A stretch of 64,000 nt of DNA from Paenibacillus pabuli (GCF_023101145.1 NZ_CP073714.1:4092001-4156000); one strand, 5' to 3'. Positions 1-8,100 are shown, counted from the first letter of the stretch. Translations and numbers: made by a program. The notes: a model not told the origin generated them from the sequence alone.

Positions 1-801
1 ATCACTTAACTTGAAATCCGGTATCGTTCTGTCTCTTAACGATTCTGTTGAGATCGAGTATAGCTGGCGACTGGTTAATGGACAATAGAATAACATTTTT
101 CCATCAGGGGAAATGGCTATCCCATCAGAGGCCAATCGAAAGGGAGATGTTGAACCATCCGGGTTTCGATTCATCAAAATTTTCCCTTCCACTTTCGGTA
201 CAAAATACGGATCGGGTGAGGTTGAGCTTGCTCCATGCAGCCGTCTATACGAATTTCCGTTTTCTAAATTTACGACGATAATTGCGCCTGGACCATTGGA
301 AGAAGAATCCGTTATATATGCGTAGCCTGCTTTACCTACACGAAAGTCAAATCGGACATCATTCAGATACGTTGTCGGCAAGACTACATCTTCTGCAAAT
401 GTATATACTTTTCTTATCGTATTTGTTTCTAAATCGACCGCGACTAATTTTGCTCCTCCTTTGATTGGCTCAGAAAAATTTGGTGCACCCGTATCCAGTA
501 CCCACAGGGTTCCCCTTCCATCTGTAACAACACTTTGGACACTGATAAAGGACATAACCATATTCAATGGGTTGATCAAATTCGTTTCTACATTAGGATA
601 AGGCTGCAGCTGTCCCTCAACAATTTCCGCTACCGTAAATCTAACGTCATCTCCCCATTTCGGAAAGCAAACAAAGATACGCCCGGTTTCGGATACACTA
701 ACGCCTGTAGGCATAGCCCCGTAAAAGGAATGAACGAGTTCTAACTTACCAAAATATTCTTCCATAGGTAACATAGGCTGTATGATGTCCTCCTCAAACA
801 T
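1..801 (-). CDS. Major royal jelly / yellow family protein (partial, 3' end outside window)
   Basis: The minus strand is open from base 801 to the left edge (267 codons, no stop), so the C-terminus is missing. The translation carries beta-propeller-like segments of the bacterial yellow/MRJP family (often annotated L-dopachrome tautomerase-related): TLWVLDTGAP near residue 100, YLNDVRFD near 145, YAYITDSSSNGPGAIIV near 158 and SDGIAISPDGKMLFYCPLTS near 225. Family members are secreted or cytosolic six-bladed propellers; their bacterial function is mostly unknown. The start at 801 (MFEEDII) is chosen because it is the first in-frame ATG; ATG at 774 is an alternative and neither has an ideal Shine-Dalgarno. 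No signal peptide is visible. Family assignment fairly secure, function not. Confidence 0.75.
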   Translation of the reverse strand, partial: MFEEDIIQPMLPMEEYFGKLELVHSFYGAMPTGVSVSETGRIFVCFPKWGDDVRFTVAEIVEGQLQPYPNVETNLINPLNMVMSFISVQSVVTDGRGTLWVLDTGAPNFSEPIKGGAKLVAVDLETNTIRKVYTFAEDVVLPTTYLNDVRFDFRVGKAGYAYITDSSSNGPGAIIVVNLENGNSYRRLHGASSTSPDPYFVPKVEGKILMNRNPDGSTSPFRLASDGIAISPDGKMLFYCPLTSRQLYSISTESLRDRTIPDFKLSD

Positions 802-911
802 AGTTGGATAGATATTACCTATAATTATGTTCAAGACGTTTTCTCATGCCTGGCCCTTAATCATTCTTTTTCAACCGTAATTTTGAAATTGTCCGATACA
901 TCTAAAAATAC

Positions 912-935
912 AAAAAACTTCGGCGTGAGCCGAAG
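912..935 (-). terminator. Intrinsic terminator
   Basis: Stem 918-924/929-935 (CTTCGGC/GCCGAAG) with a GTGA loop. On the minus strand it is followed by a run of T (complement of 912-917). It fits termination of the minus-strand gene at 1077-1358, about 140 bases downstream of its stop. Confidence 0.75.
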
Positions 936-1076
936 CATGTGACCGTAACTATATGTGTTCTAGAAAAATTGCTTCCTCCGATCGTCAACGCAGGGTAAAT
1001 CCCCATGCAGAGAGTATCGGAGAAAATACGGAATAGAAGGAAAAACTCTGCCAAGCTTATCAGTACTAGGACCGTT

Positions 1077-1358
1077 TTATTGTTGGTCCGGGAGACGTAA
1101 TGCGTTTGCGGAAGTTTGTGCTTGATCTAAAAATTCATCTGCTCGGGTCAATTGCTGCCGGGCTTTTTCCAATGCTTGTGAATTTGTTGCCGCATTAGAC
1201 TCATTTAACGAGTTTATTGCCTGATTTAAAGCCGTCTGCACCTCAGAAACCGCGTTAGATGCATGCTGCTCCAGTGTATTTCCACTCGAGTTAAGGGCAC
1301 CTTCTGCCGGTTTTCTTGCATTTTCGGTGGCTAGATCAATTTTGTTTTTATTGGGCAC
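1077..1358 (-). CDS. Small Ala/Asn-rich helical protein, unknown function
   Basis: 93 residues, GTG start at 1358 preceded by GGGAGGAGG at 7 bases spacing, a very strong ribosome binding site. The protein is hydrophilic, almost wholly alpha-helical in character, with heptad-like stretches (QTALNQAINSLNESNAATNS, ALEKARQQLTRADEFLDQAQ); no Cys, no signal peptide, no membrane segment. It lies divergent from the spore coat cluster (187-base gap) and is followed by a terminator. The composition recalls small spore or stress proteins, but I recognise no family. A real gene is likely because of the ribosome binding site and terminator. Confidence 0.6.
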   Translation of the reverse strand: MPNKNKIDLATENARKPAEGALNSSGNTLEQHASNAVSEVQTALNQAINSLNESNAATNSQALEKARQQLTRADEFLDQAQTSANALRLPDQQ

Positions 1359-1544
1359 AGTGAGTCCTCCTCCCTATTTCAAAATCATTTAAAACAGAAA
1401 TAAGTATCGGATTAAGATTTTGTTTATATTCCTGCAACGGTCTGGGAATATTCGGATCTTCCTCTTCCGCAATCCATTTTAGTATAAGATCCGATTCGTT
1501 GGAAAATCTAACGTTGATGAAATAAAGGAGGTGATCATTTCTCC

Positions 1545-1787
1545 ATGAATAAACCAACGTTAGCGCCGCACGAATCGATGGAACTGCATGAAGCTTTAAA
1601 CTTTAAAACGCTATGCATCGCTAAGTCAAAACTGATGCAAGGCCTGGTCTTTGACCAAGAGCTAAAAGCTTTAATGCAAAAAGACGTCACTCAATCCATA
1701 CAACAGATCGCCGAGCTGCAAGCCATTTACGCGAAAGCTCCTTTCCAAGCGCCTGTTCCGAGTAGTCCGACACCTATAACACATTAA
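1545..1787 (+). CDS. yraG: Spore coat protein, YraG-like (CotF-related)
   Basis: 80 residues, ATG with AAAGGAGG upstream. ESMELHEALNFKTLCIAKSK and LMQKDVTQSIQQIAELQAIY match the short CotF-related proteins of the Bacillus subtilis yra cluster. YraG is also 80 residues in B. subtilis. It is the first gene of five in the order yraG-yraF-adhB-yraE-yraD, the order known from B. subtilis. Expected location is the spore coat of the mother cell. Gene identity rests on length, motif and context; I did not see a clear sporulation sigma-factor promoter. Confidence 0.8.
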   Translation: MNKPTLAPHESMELHEALNFKTLCIAKSKLMQGLVFDQELKALMQKDVTQSIQQIAELQAIYAKAPFQAPVPSSPTPITH

Positions 1788-1798
1788 GGGGAGCTCAA

Positions 1799-2185
1799 AT
1801 GAATACCGATTATTTAGACCCGATTAACTCATTAAATATGCCGGAAATGGCAGATATGACTTTTGCCATGGACTTCCTTATTCGTGCCAAGGAAGGTGTG
1901 CGTAATTTGTCCATCGCCCTGACGGAAACGGCTTCACCAGATGTAAGAGCCCTTTTGCACACTCAGCTTAAACAAGGGATTGCTATGCACCAGGAAATCT
2001 CGGAGCTCATGATTCGCAAAAAGTGGTTCCATCCTTACGAGCTGAATGAACAGTACCAACTCGACCAGCTATCGGCGAATAATACGGTAATGATCGGGCA
2101 GATGAATCTGTTCCCGGGAGATACGTCGCGTAAAGGGATGTTTGATCGGACCCCAGATGAACATATTGGAGGACATAAAGCATGA
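1799..2185 (+). CDS. yraF: Spore coat protein, YraF-like (CotF family)
   Basis: 128 residues (B. subtilis YraF about 122). CotF-type four-helix protein: FAMDFLIRAKEGVRNLSIAL near residues 21-40, then a helix pair HTQLKQGIAMHQEISELMI and KWFHPYELNEQYQLD. This shares the paralogous pattern MDxLIxAKxGVRNxxxAxTE with the YraD-like gene downstream, so the two flanking pairs look duplicated around adhB. It starts 11 bases after yraG and its stop overlaps the adhB start as ATGA, which implies translational coupling. C-terminal extension (DTSRKGMFDRTPDEHIGGHKA) is not seen in the shorter paralogue. Confidence 0.82.
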   Translation: MNTDYLDPINSLNMPEMADMTFAMDFLIRAKEGVRNLSIALTETASPDVRALLHTQLKQGIAMHQEISELMIRKKWFHPYELNEQYQLDQLSANNTVMIGQMNLFPGDTSRKGMFDRTPDEHIGGHKA

Positions 2186-3318
2186 AGGCGGTAACGTATC
2201 AAGGGGTTAAAAATGTCGTGGTCAAAGAGGTTCCGGATGCGAAGATTGAGAAACCGGACGATATGATCGTAAAGATCACCAGTACCGCCATTTGCGGTTC
2301 TGACCTTCATCTTATTCACGGGATGATCCCTAACCTTCAGGAGAACTATGTCATCGGACATGAGCCGATGGGGATCGTAGAAGAAGTAGGCCCTGGCGTG
2401 ACCAACCTAAAAAAAGGCGACCGTGTAATCATCCCGTTTAACATCGCATGTGGAGAATGCTTTTATTGCAAAAATCAGCTGGAAAGCCAATGTGACAATT
2501 CCAACGAGAACGGAGATATGGGTGCATATTTCGGCTACTCGGGAACGACCGGCGGATATTCTGGCGGGCAAGCCGAGTATTTACGGGTTCCGTTTGCCAA
2601 TTTCACCCACTTCAAAATTCCTGAGAACTGCGAACAACCGGACGAAAAGCTAAGCTTGATCGCTGATGCCATGACCACGGCATTCTGGAGTGTAGATAAT
2701 GCCGGCGTAAAAAATGGAGATACGGTCATCGTTCTCGGATGCGGCCCAGTCGGACTTCTGGCCCAGAAATTCTGCTGGCTGAAAGGAGCAAAGCGGGTCA
2801 TAGCCGTTGACTATGTCGATTACCGCTTGCAGCATGCGAAGCGAACGAACAACGTCGAAATCGTAAACTTCGAACAAGATCAGAACATTGGCAATACTCT
2901 CAAGGAAATGACCAAAGGAGGCGCCGATGTTGTCATTGATGCAGTAGGAATGGACGGCAAGATGAGTGATCTTGAATATTTAGCCAGCGGTTTGAAACTG
3001 CAAGGCGGCACCATGAGCGCATTTATCATTGCTTCTCAGGCTGTCCGCAAAGGCGGCACCATCCAAGTCACTGGGGTATACGGTGGTCGTTATAATGGCT
3101 TCCCGCTCGGTGACATCATGCAGCGAAACGTGAATATCCGTTCCGGACAAGCTCCAGTTATTCACTATATGCCGTATATGTACGAGTTGGTTACGTCTGG
3201 CAAAGTGGACCCCGGCGACATTGTTACGCACGTCATTCCGCTCAGCGATGCCAAGCGGGGCTATGAAGTGTTCGATACAAAAACGGACAATTGTATTAAA
3301 GTCATCTTAAAGCCTTAA
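2182..3318 (+). CDS. adhB: Zinc-dependent alcohol dehydrogenase (AdhB-like)
   Basis: 378 residues, medium-chain zinc dehydrogenase. Catalytic-zinc ligands Cys38 (AICGSD) and His60-Glu61 (GHEP); structural-zinc cysteines 90, 93, 96 and 104 (CGECFYCKNQLESQC); Rossmann glycine motif VLGCGPVGLLAQ near 185. It resembles the glutathione-independent formaldehyde/alcohol dehydrogenase group. It sits inside the coat-protein operon exactly as adhB does between yraF and yraE in B. subtilis, overlapping yraF by four bases. Enzyme class is firm; the substrate and its role in the spore are unknown. 32 bases separate it from the next coat gene. Confidence 0.9.
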   Translation: MKAVTYQGVKNVVVKEVPDAKIEKPDDMIVKITSTAICGSDLHLIHGMIPNLQENYVIGHEPMGIVEEVGPGVTNLKKGDRVIIPFNIACGECFYCKNQLESQCDNSNENGDMGAYFGYSGTTGGYSGGQAEYLRVPFANFTHFKIPENCEQPDEKLSLIADAMTTAFWSVDNAGVKNGDTVIVLGCGPVGLLAQKFCWLKGAKRVIAVDYVDYRLQHAKRTNNVEIVNFEQDQNIGNTLKEMTKGGADVVIDAVGMDGKMSDLEYLASGLKLQGGTMSAFIIASQAVRKGGTIQVTGVYGGRYNGFPLGDIMQRNVNIRSGQAPVIHYMPYMYELVTSGKVDPGDIVTHVIPLSDAKRGYEVFDTKTDNCIKVILKP

Positions 3319-3349
3319 ATATGGATAGATACTTGGGAGGACAATCCGA

Positions 3350-3550
3350 ATGAATTCCAAATACGCATTGCATGAGGTGCTTGAGGTACATGAAATAGCT
3401 GCATTCAAGACGGTTTGCTTGACTAAATCCCAGACCATGCAAGCTCTGGTAACCGATCCGGAACTCATGCAAATTTTGCAACAAGATGCGACATTATCAC
3501 AACAGCAGCTTCAGGAGCTCGGTGAAGTGCTGTCTAAAGCGACTGTATAG
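3350..3550 (+). CDS. yraE: Spore coat protein, YraE-like (CotF-related)
   Basis: 66 residues (B. subtilis YraE 65). ALHEVLEVHEIAAFKTVCLT and LQQDATLSQQQLQELGEVLS mirror the YraG-like protein at the head of the operon (HEALNFKTLCIAKSK...LMQKDVTQSIQQIAEL), so the two short genes are paralogues. A TGGGAGGACAAT ribosome binding site precedes the ATG. Fourth gene of the coat cluster, 11 bases from the next. Confidence 0.78.
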   Translation: MNSKYALHEVLEVHEIAAFKTVCLTKSQTMQALVTDPELMQILQQDATLSQQQLQELGEVLSKATV

Positions 3551-3561
3551 GAGATAAAAAA

Positions 3562-3858
3562 ATGAACCCAATATTAGAACACATGTCAGGCCTTCATACG
3601 CTTACTGATGACGTGATCGCAATGGATTTGTTGATAAACGCCAAGAGCGGAGTCAGAAATTACGCCATGGCTGTGACCGAATGTGCCACCCCCGAAATCA
3701 AGCAAATTTTGATGAAACAGCTCGACGAAGCCATAGTCTCTCATGAAAAGATATCAAATTACATGGTGCAGCATGGCTTATACCACCCTTACCATATTCC
3801 AGAGCAAATTCAGCTTGATCTGAAAAACATTCAAACGGCTATGAACATTCTGCCCTGA
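3562..3858 (+). CDS. yraD: Spore coat protein, YraD-like (CotF family)
   Basis: 98 residues (B. subtilis YraD 99). DDVIAMDLLINAKSGVRNYA near residues 16-35 and YMVQHGLYHPYHIPEQIQLD correspond to the CotF-type helices of the YraF-like paralogue. GGAGATAAAAAA upstream of the ATG. It ends the cluster; a 15-bp perfect hairpin follows 90 bases downstream. Confidence 0.8.
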   Translation: MNPILEHMSGLHTLTDDVIAMDLLINAKSGVRNYAMAVTECATPEIKQILMKQLDEAIVSHEKISNYMVQHGLYHPYHIPEQIQLDLKNIQTAMNILP

Positions 3859-3945
3859 TACCGCTTAACCACAATGGTCAGGTCTGTTTTGGATTTTGCC
3901 GGAGACTTCAGAGTACAAAATATGCCTTTGTGCAAAATCCAGTAA

Positions 3946-3980
3946 TGAAATAAGGGCGGATACACTCCGCCCTTATTTCA
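3946..3980. terminator. Long perfect hairpin ending the coat operon
   Basis: 15-bp perfect stem 3946-3960/3966-3980 (TGAAATAAGGGCGGA and its complement) with a 5-base loop. The A/T-rich outer stem gives a U-rich 3' side in both directions, so it can act as a bidirectional terminator. Confidence 0.6.
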
Positions 3981-4000
3981 GCTGCGTAACTAAACACACT

Positions 4001-4116
4001 TAATGGGAATGACACAATGTTCTTGTCCACAACATGGGACAAGAACTTGGTTCCTTTACAAAAAAAGCCGCTAAATAGCGACTTAGAAAGGAACAATGTT
4101 ATTGTACCTCGACATC
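4001..4116 (-). repeat. Dispersed hairpin element, copy 1 (full tail)
   Basis: Contains the inverted repeat GTTCTTGTCC 4019-4028 / GGACAAGAAC 4037-4046, the A-tract plus stem module 4061-4084 (A-run, GCCGCTA-aat-TAGCGAC), and a degenerate second arm ending GTACCTCGACA near 4116. Read on the minus strand the core is stem plus U-tract, an intrinsic terminator shape. Same design recurs in about a dozen intergenic regions of the window. Confidence 0.75.
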
Positions 4117-4144
4117 GTTTTTATAATTATTCTTACTAGTTTAA

Positions 4145-4179
4145 AGAGCCCCACAAGTCTTATCATGTGGGACTCTGTT
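4145..4179 (+). terminator. Hairpin terminator
   Basis: AGAGCCCCACA/TGTGGGACTCT stem around a 10-base loop, followed by GTTTAT. Lies just upstream of the IS3 remnant; plus-strand orientation fits a U-tract. The adjacent upstream gene is the YraD-like coat gene. Confidence 0.5.
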
Positions 4180-4483
4180 TATAAATGTCTTGCATTCTGA
4201 TCAGGGCTGGCACTATCAAATGAAGCACTATCGTACAAAGCTTGAATCTAGAGGAATTGTACAAAGTATGTCTCGTAAAGGTAATTGTTACGACAATTCA
4301 GTGATGGAAAATTTCTTCGGGATAATGAAATCAGAATTCCTCTATTTGAAGGAATTTGAAAGCTTAGAGTATTTCAAAAAAGAACTTAAAAAAAATATCG
4401 AATACTACAACACGAAACGAATGAAAGCAAAATTTAAAATGAGCCCGGTAGAATACCGAACTCATTTTAATCAAGCTGCCTAA
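4178..4483 (+). pseudogene. IS3-family transposase, C-terminal fragment
   Basis: Only the last ~100 residues of the OrfB (DDE) transposase remain: HSDQGWHYQ (second catalytic Asp region), SMSRKGNCYDNSVMENFFG containing the catalytic Glu, and the typical C-terminus YYNTKRMKAKFKMSPVEY. The first catalytic Asp and all of OrfA are missing, and no start codon with a ribosome binding site precedes it, so it cannot be active. It resembles the IS150 group. The intact end of the element follows immediately (4484-4520). Confidence 0.88.
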
Positions 4484-4520
4484 TGAAATAACCGTGTCTA
4501 ACTTTTAGGGGTCACTTCAA
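4484..4520 (+). mobile_element. Right end of the IS3-family remnant
   Basis: Directly after the transposase stop comes TGTCTAACTTTTAGGGGTCA, the kind of terminal sequence seen at IS150-type right ends. The left half of the element is gone, so only one terminus is present. Confidence 0.65.
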
Positions 4521-4596
4521 TCATGGTTAGCTGTTTTTTATCAACACACTTAACACTCCGTATCATCCTGTTCGAAAAATCTCCATCATGATAGTA

Positions 4597-4650
4597 TTTA
4601 GATAATTACCTAAACCGAAATGACACAATGTTCTTGTCCTTTTCGGTACT
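4597..4650 (-). repeat. Dispersed hairpin element, copy 2 (left part only)
   Basis: TTTAGATAATTACCTAAACCG followed by ACACAATGTTCTTGTCC, the left module of the repeat family, with AACCGAAA/TTTCGGTA pairing across it. It abuts the stop codon of the phosphatase gene at 4650 and lacks the A-tract/stem core. Confidence 0.6.
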
Positions 4651-5219
4651 TATAAATGTTTAGTGCAATTATACAGCGAACAGTTCCATCGCGGTTCCCC
4701 CGTATTCAGTATGGTAATCGATGCATTCAATAGACTTTCTGTCATGTCGATATGGGGTATGAGTCTCTTCAGAGTCATTCCAAGGAATGCACCGTGACTC
4801 ACAATTAAGATATTCTGATCTGGGTGTCTGCATGATATGTCGGTAAGGCACTGTTTGCCTCTTTTTACAATCTCATCGTTTGATTCGATACCGAGATCTA
4901 GTCTGAACCATCCATATCCCCACCGATTGACGCGCTCCTGTTCTGTCGTTCCTTCTATAAGGCCACAGTTCATTTCTCTTAAGCGCGGGTCTGTTCTCAC
5001 ATCGATATTCTTGATCTTACCGATGATTGCCGCTGTTTCAAGTGCTCTGGACAAATCACTAGAATAAATATAATCCCAATGTTCTATGCCAATTCTTTTG
5101 GACAATAGTTCAGCTTGTTGTCGACCTCTCTCATTGAGCGGAATATCTGAATGGCCTTGTGTTCGATATTCATCGTTCCAATCCGTTACTCCGTGTCGGA
5201 TCAATCCTAGCGTAGTCAT
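4650..5219 (-). CDS. Histidine phosphatase family protein
   Basis: 189 residues, phosphoglycerate-mutase-like fold. The LIRHGVTDWN motif gives the phospho-accepting His9; further conserved parts are the R in SDLSRALETA, the acid region REMNCGLIEG and the second His in LIVSHGAFLG near 150. It likely acts on small phosphorylated metabolites, as in cobalamin phosphatase or YhfR-type enzymes; substrate not predictable. Start set at ATG 5219 (MTTLGLIRHG) because an AGAGGG site precedes it and the family begins a few residues before RHG; the longer reading frame to 5276 is unlikely. Monocistronic. Confidence 0.85.
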   Translation of the reverse strand: MTTLGLIRHGVTDWNDEYRTQGHSDIPLNERGRQQAELLSKRIGIEHWDYIYSSDLSRALETAAIIGKIKNIDVRTDPRLREMNCGLIEGTTEQERVNRWGYGWFRLDLGIESNDEIVKRGKQCLTDISCRHPDQNILIVSHGAFLGMTLKRLIPHIDMTESLLNASITILNTGEPRWNCSLYNCTKHL

Positions 5220-5505
5220 TTGTGTCCCTCTTTTCAGTTGCAAAAATGATTTGAGAATTCGACTTATGTATACCAACTACTTTCAACTTCCACTAATATA
5301 ATAGCTCCACTAAATCTCTCTAACCTCTTGGAGGCTCTTCTTCTCAGTACAGGATAGAGCTTTAGCATCTTGTCCCTCGACATCTTTTCAGATTAACGGC
5401 TTCAAAAATTCAACTCTCTACATATGTTTAGATTGTTTTTCGAATCATTTTATGCTCTGTATACTTTTCAATTGGATTGTTCATTGATCAAGATGATAAG
5501 TAGTC
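5220..5505. other. Non-coding interval with a repeat fragment
   Basis: No convincing gene. Bases about 5371-5402 hold CTTGTCCCTCGACATC and AGATTAACGG, a worn fragment of the dispersed element family, 3' of the minus-strand gene at 5506. Nothing else recognised. Confidence 0.5.
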
Positions 5506-5865
5506 TTACTCGTTAATATTCTTTATAACTAATACCTTATTAGGTACCCAGCCCTTCTCACCCTCTGGCGTACGAACAAAACTCCATTCATTAAGTTCAA
5601 GTTCTTTTTCAACTAACATACCAGGATCAACAGTCAATTCGTGTGCGGAATAGTGTGTTAATGCAGTCGCTATGTGTTCCTCATTTGGTGTACTTAATAT
5701 TTGTTTTGGTACCCAGCCGCACTTTTTGGAATGGATTGCTTCACAAAAAATCCAGTTTGGAAATTCAGTGTCTTCTCTTCCGTAGATAACAATATCTCCT
5801 TTAGCTAAAACAATTGGATCAGGATAATTAGAAACATGTGGGTAAACCACTTTATATTGCTTCAT
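5506..5865 (-). CDS. Two-repeat bacterial SH3-domain protein
   Basis: 119 residues from ATG 5865, chosen because GTGGAGG sits 6 bases upstream. Two tandem SH3b-like units: residues ~15-55 end in CEAIHSKKCGWVPKQIL and ~75-115 end in FVRTPEGEKGWVPNKVL; each has the GWVPxxxL signature. No signal peptide or membrane segment, so a cytosolic role or binding of a partner peptide is more likely than cell-wall binding. Related short proteins are widespread in Bacillales with no known role. Monocistronic. Confidence 0.7.
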   Translation of the reverse strand: MKQYKVVYPHVSNYPDPIVLAKGDIVIYGREDTEFPNWIFCEAIHSKKCGWVPKQILSTPNEEHIATALTHYSAHELTVDPGMLVEKELELNEWSFVRTPEGEKGWVPNKVLVIKNINE

Positions 5866-6040
5866 AGCATGCCTCCACATAGTATATTTCACCTTTATTC
5901 ATCAAGATGCGTCCAACAACGTAATGATTAAGTCTTTAAAAACATTCATTCAACCTACTTATCTACTTGACGACAAAGAGGGGTTAAACAGTCAAGATTG
6001 TTTTATTTATTTACAAGGAATGGCCTTTGACTAATTTTCG

Positions 6041-6277
6041 TCAAAACACGTCTCTCACAATGATATTTCCCCATAAATTTTTTAATGTTTTACCATTGAT
6101 CATAACTTGATTTAGTAGTTGTTCAACTGATTTATACTTAATTTGTGCTTCTTCATTTTCCTTAATACAGTACCAACCACTTTCATTATAACTGATTAGG
6201 AAATGAGTATCATTCAAGATAAATTCCACTTCATGTCCGAGATTTAAATCTTCGGTAAATTCGTCGTAACTATACAA
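6041..6277 (-). CDS. Small conserved-looking protein, unknown function
   Basis: 78 residues from a TTG at 6277 with GAGGGGAG 7 bases upstream. DEFTEDLNLGHEVEFILNDT followed by YNESGWYCIKE and VEQLLNQVMINGKTLKNLW is the pattern of a small Firmicutes family (F.DL..GHEIEF..NG..Y.I ... G..L..LW) that often sits among toxin-immunity or SH3/SMI1-type genes. Acidic, no membrane segment. It lies 175 bases upstream of the SH3 gene on the same strand. Confidence 0.6.
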   Translation of the reverse strand: MYSYDEFTEDLNLGHEVEFILNDTHFLISYNESGWYCIKENEEAQIKYKSVEQLLNQVMINGKTLKNLWGNIIVRDVF

Positions 6278-6360
6278 TTTATGTCTCCCCTCACTATCTC
6301 CAAGGACTTGTCATTGTACATCCAAATCGTAAGTAAATGGGGTGGTTGGTAAATGCAAAT

Positions 6361-6381
6361 GGTCCACGGAGCCCGTGGACC
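6361..6381 (-). terminator. Terminator of the merR-aldo/keto reductase operon
   Basis: Perfect 9-bp stem GGTCCACGG 6361-6369 / CCGTGGACC 6373-6381, about 20 bases beyond the reductase stop. On the minus strand it is followed by ATTTGCATTT. Confidence 0.65.
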
Positions 6382-6402
6382 CTTACTTCTTCTGATTATA
6401 GT

Positions 6403-7374
6403 CTAGCCGCCCAGCAGAGTCATCTGTTCTTTCATATAACGTGTGCCGTGAACGACATTCTTGGGACTGACCTGATCGATTCGTTCGAGGTCCTCCTTCA
6501 TGAGAAGGATATCAGCCGCGGACGCATTTTCCTCCAGGTACTTGATACGCTTCGTACCCGGGATAGGCAGCGCCCCGCCCGCAATCGTCCAGGCAATGGC
6601 CAATTGGGATGGTGTGCAGTTTTTCTCCATCGCGATCTCCTTAATCTTGTCGACTACCTCAATGTTCTTCCGGAAGTTGTCTCCTTGGAAGCGCGGCATC
6701 CATCTGCGAAGATCGTCGGCGGCCAGATCCTCGAAAGTGTGAAGCTCGCCGGAGATAAAGCCCCTGCTCAGTGGACTGTAGGCCACATGGGTAATCCCCA
6801 GCTCTCTTACGGTAGGGAGTATCTCCTCTTCGATGTCACGGCTCCAGAGCGAGTACTCACTCTCTAGCACGGAGATTGGATACACGGCATGAGCGCGGCG
6901 AATGGTGGACGCGGACGCCTCGGACAGGCCGAGCGCCCGAACTTTGCCTGCCTTGACCAAGTCTGCCATCGCTCCGACCGTCTCCTCGATCGGGATGTGC
7001 GGATCGACGCGGTGTTGGTAGTATAGATCGATGTAATCCGTATTCAAACGGCGAAGGCTATCTTCCACAGCTTGCTTAACGTAATCAGGATGGCCACTGA
7101 TGCTCTCGTAATTTGGGGTGTACGAGAACTTGGTGGCGATAATGGCTTGTTCGCGGCGTCCTTGAAGAGCACGGCCGAGCAGATGTTCGTTATGCCCGTT
7201 CCCGTACACGTCCGCAGTATCGAACATCGTGACGCCTATGTCCAAAGCCCGATGGATTGTTTGGATCGACTGTTCGTCGTCAGTCACCCCGTAAATGCCT
7301 GGAGACATCCCCATAACTCCCAGACCGATTGAAGAGACGAGGATATTGCTATTGCCCAAAATTCTTTGCTTCAT
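6403..7374 (-). CDS. Aldo/keto reductase
   Basis: 323 residues, full-length NADPH-dependent AKR barrel. Catalytic tetrad visible as Asp52 and Tyr57 (FDTADVYGNG), Lys82 (ATKFSY) and His121 (YYQHRVDP); cofactor motif PIPGTKRIKYLEEN near 280. It resembles the AKR13/YakC group reducing aldehydes and ketones. Second gene of a two-gene unit behind a MerR regulator (16-base gap), so probably induced by a reactive electrophile or aldehyde, as in AdhR-type circuits (inference). ATG start at 7374. Confidence 0.92.
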   Translation of the reverse strand: MKQRILGNSNILVSSIGLGVMGMSPGIYGVTDDEQSIQTIHRALDIGVTMFDTADVYGNGHNEHLLGRALQGRREQAIIATKFSYTPNYESISGHPDYVKQAVEDSLRRLNTDYIDLYYQHRVDPHIPIEETVGAMADLVKAGKVRALGLSEASASTIRRAHAVYPISVLESEYSLWSRDIEEEILPTVRELGITHVAYSPLSRGFISGELHTFEDLAADDLRRWMPRFQGDNFRKNIEVVDKIKEIAMEKNCTPSQLAIAWTIAGGALPIPGTKRIKYLEENASAADILLMKEDLERIDQVSPKNVVHGTRYMKEQMTLLGG

Positions 7375-7390
7375 TTGTTAATCCCTCATT

Positions 7391-7813
7391 CTATGTTTGT
7401 TGTCGCTCTGACTCCTCCATCTTGATTAACAACTGGCTTTCGGAAGGGATTCTCCCTTTCTCGATGTCTTCGTATATCGACAGCTTGTTATTGACGGCGT
7501 CGAGCGCTTCGGCCAATTCGTTCTGGCGGCGAAATAAATCTTCCTTGTACTGGTTCAAGATCGCTTTGCGCTGTGGAATCGTGGAATCACCATCGAGCGC
7601 AAGATCCACCATCTCTTTCAGCAACGACAGCTTCATTCCTGTCGCCCGGAAACATGTCATCAGCCGGATCCAATCTAGGTGATCTTGTTCGAACAGTCGA
7701 TTCCCGTTCTTATCTCTCTTAATGTAAGGGAGCAATCCCTCCTTCTCGTAAAAACGAATCGTATGAGCCGGGCAACCCAGCCGCTCTGAAGCTTCTTTGA
7801 TCGTGAATGGCAT
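7391..7813 (-). CDS. MerR-family transcriptional regulator (AdhR-like)
   Basis: 140 residues. N-terminal winged helix with the signature FTIKEASERLGCPAHTIRFY and YEKEGLLPYIKRDKNGNRLF, then a long dimerisation coiled coil (residues ~80-125). It lacks a C-terminal effector domain and an obvious metal-site cysteine cluster; Cys14 lies in the HTH. Its own promoter has the expanded 19-bp spacer and a palindrome typical of MerR targets (7870-7900), so the merR-AKR operon is probably autoregulated. A second MerR gene at 54151 belongs to the same subgroup and has a very similar promoter next to it. Confidence 0.9.
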   Translation of the reverse strand: MPFTIKEASERLGCPAHTIRFYEKEGLLPYIKRDKNGNRLFEQDHLDWIRLMTCFRATGMKLSLLKEMVDLALDGDSTIPQRKAILNQYKEDLFRRQNELAEALDAVNNKLSIYEDIEKGRIPSESQLLIKMEESERQQT

Positions 7814-7869
7814 TGGCCAGATCGCTCCTTTATCGGTTATTTTCAGACGGAATCGGCGGGTTCATCCTC

Positions 7870-7900
7870 ATCCTAAATCTTAAAGTACACTTTAAGGCAA
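7870..7900 (-). promoter_or_regulatory. MerR-type promoter/operator of the merR-AKR operon
   Basis: On the minus strand: -35 TTGCCT (7895-7900), 19-bp spacer, -10 TAGGAT (7870-7875). The spacer holds a perfect dyad CTTAAAGT-AC-ACTTTAAG (7879-7896). The long spacer plus dyad is the classic MerR activation architecture. Confidence 0.82.
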
Positions 7901-7972
7901 GCGTTTATTTTGGGAGACAACTGTTAACGTTCAACTACTGGTTATCATTATAAGGCCCATCATTGAACTTAT

Positions 7973-8100
7973 TTGTCCATTCCGGCAACCGGTACAAATT
8001 CTTGCCTTTGGCTTGGGACACGATCTTGTACCGATAAAAAAAGCCGCTATAGTAGCGACATCCAATGGGAACATGCTCTTGTCCCTCGACAAGAACTTCA
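7973..8100 (-). repeat. Dispersed hairpin element, copy 3
   Basis: CGGTACAA 7990-7997 pairs with TTGTACCG 8026-8033; the A-tract/stem core AGCCGCTAtagTAGCGAC lies at about 8042-8059, then CAATGGGAACATGCTCTTGTCC and the short repeat GACAAGAACTT. It lies 3' of the minus-strand lipoprotein gene, whose own terminator (8156-8185) lies in between. Confidence 0.8.

Noticed and set aside
1348..1557. 69-codon minus-strand frame overlapping the yraG start
   Set aside because: TTG start without ribosome binding site, antisense to the yraG start region, and it ends over the strong ribosome binding site of the next gene. The sequence looks mildly protein-like, so it could be a remnant, but support is too weak.
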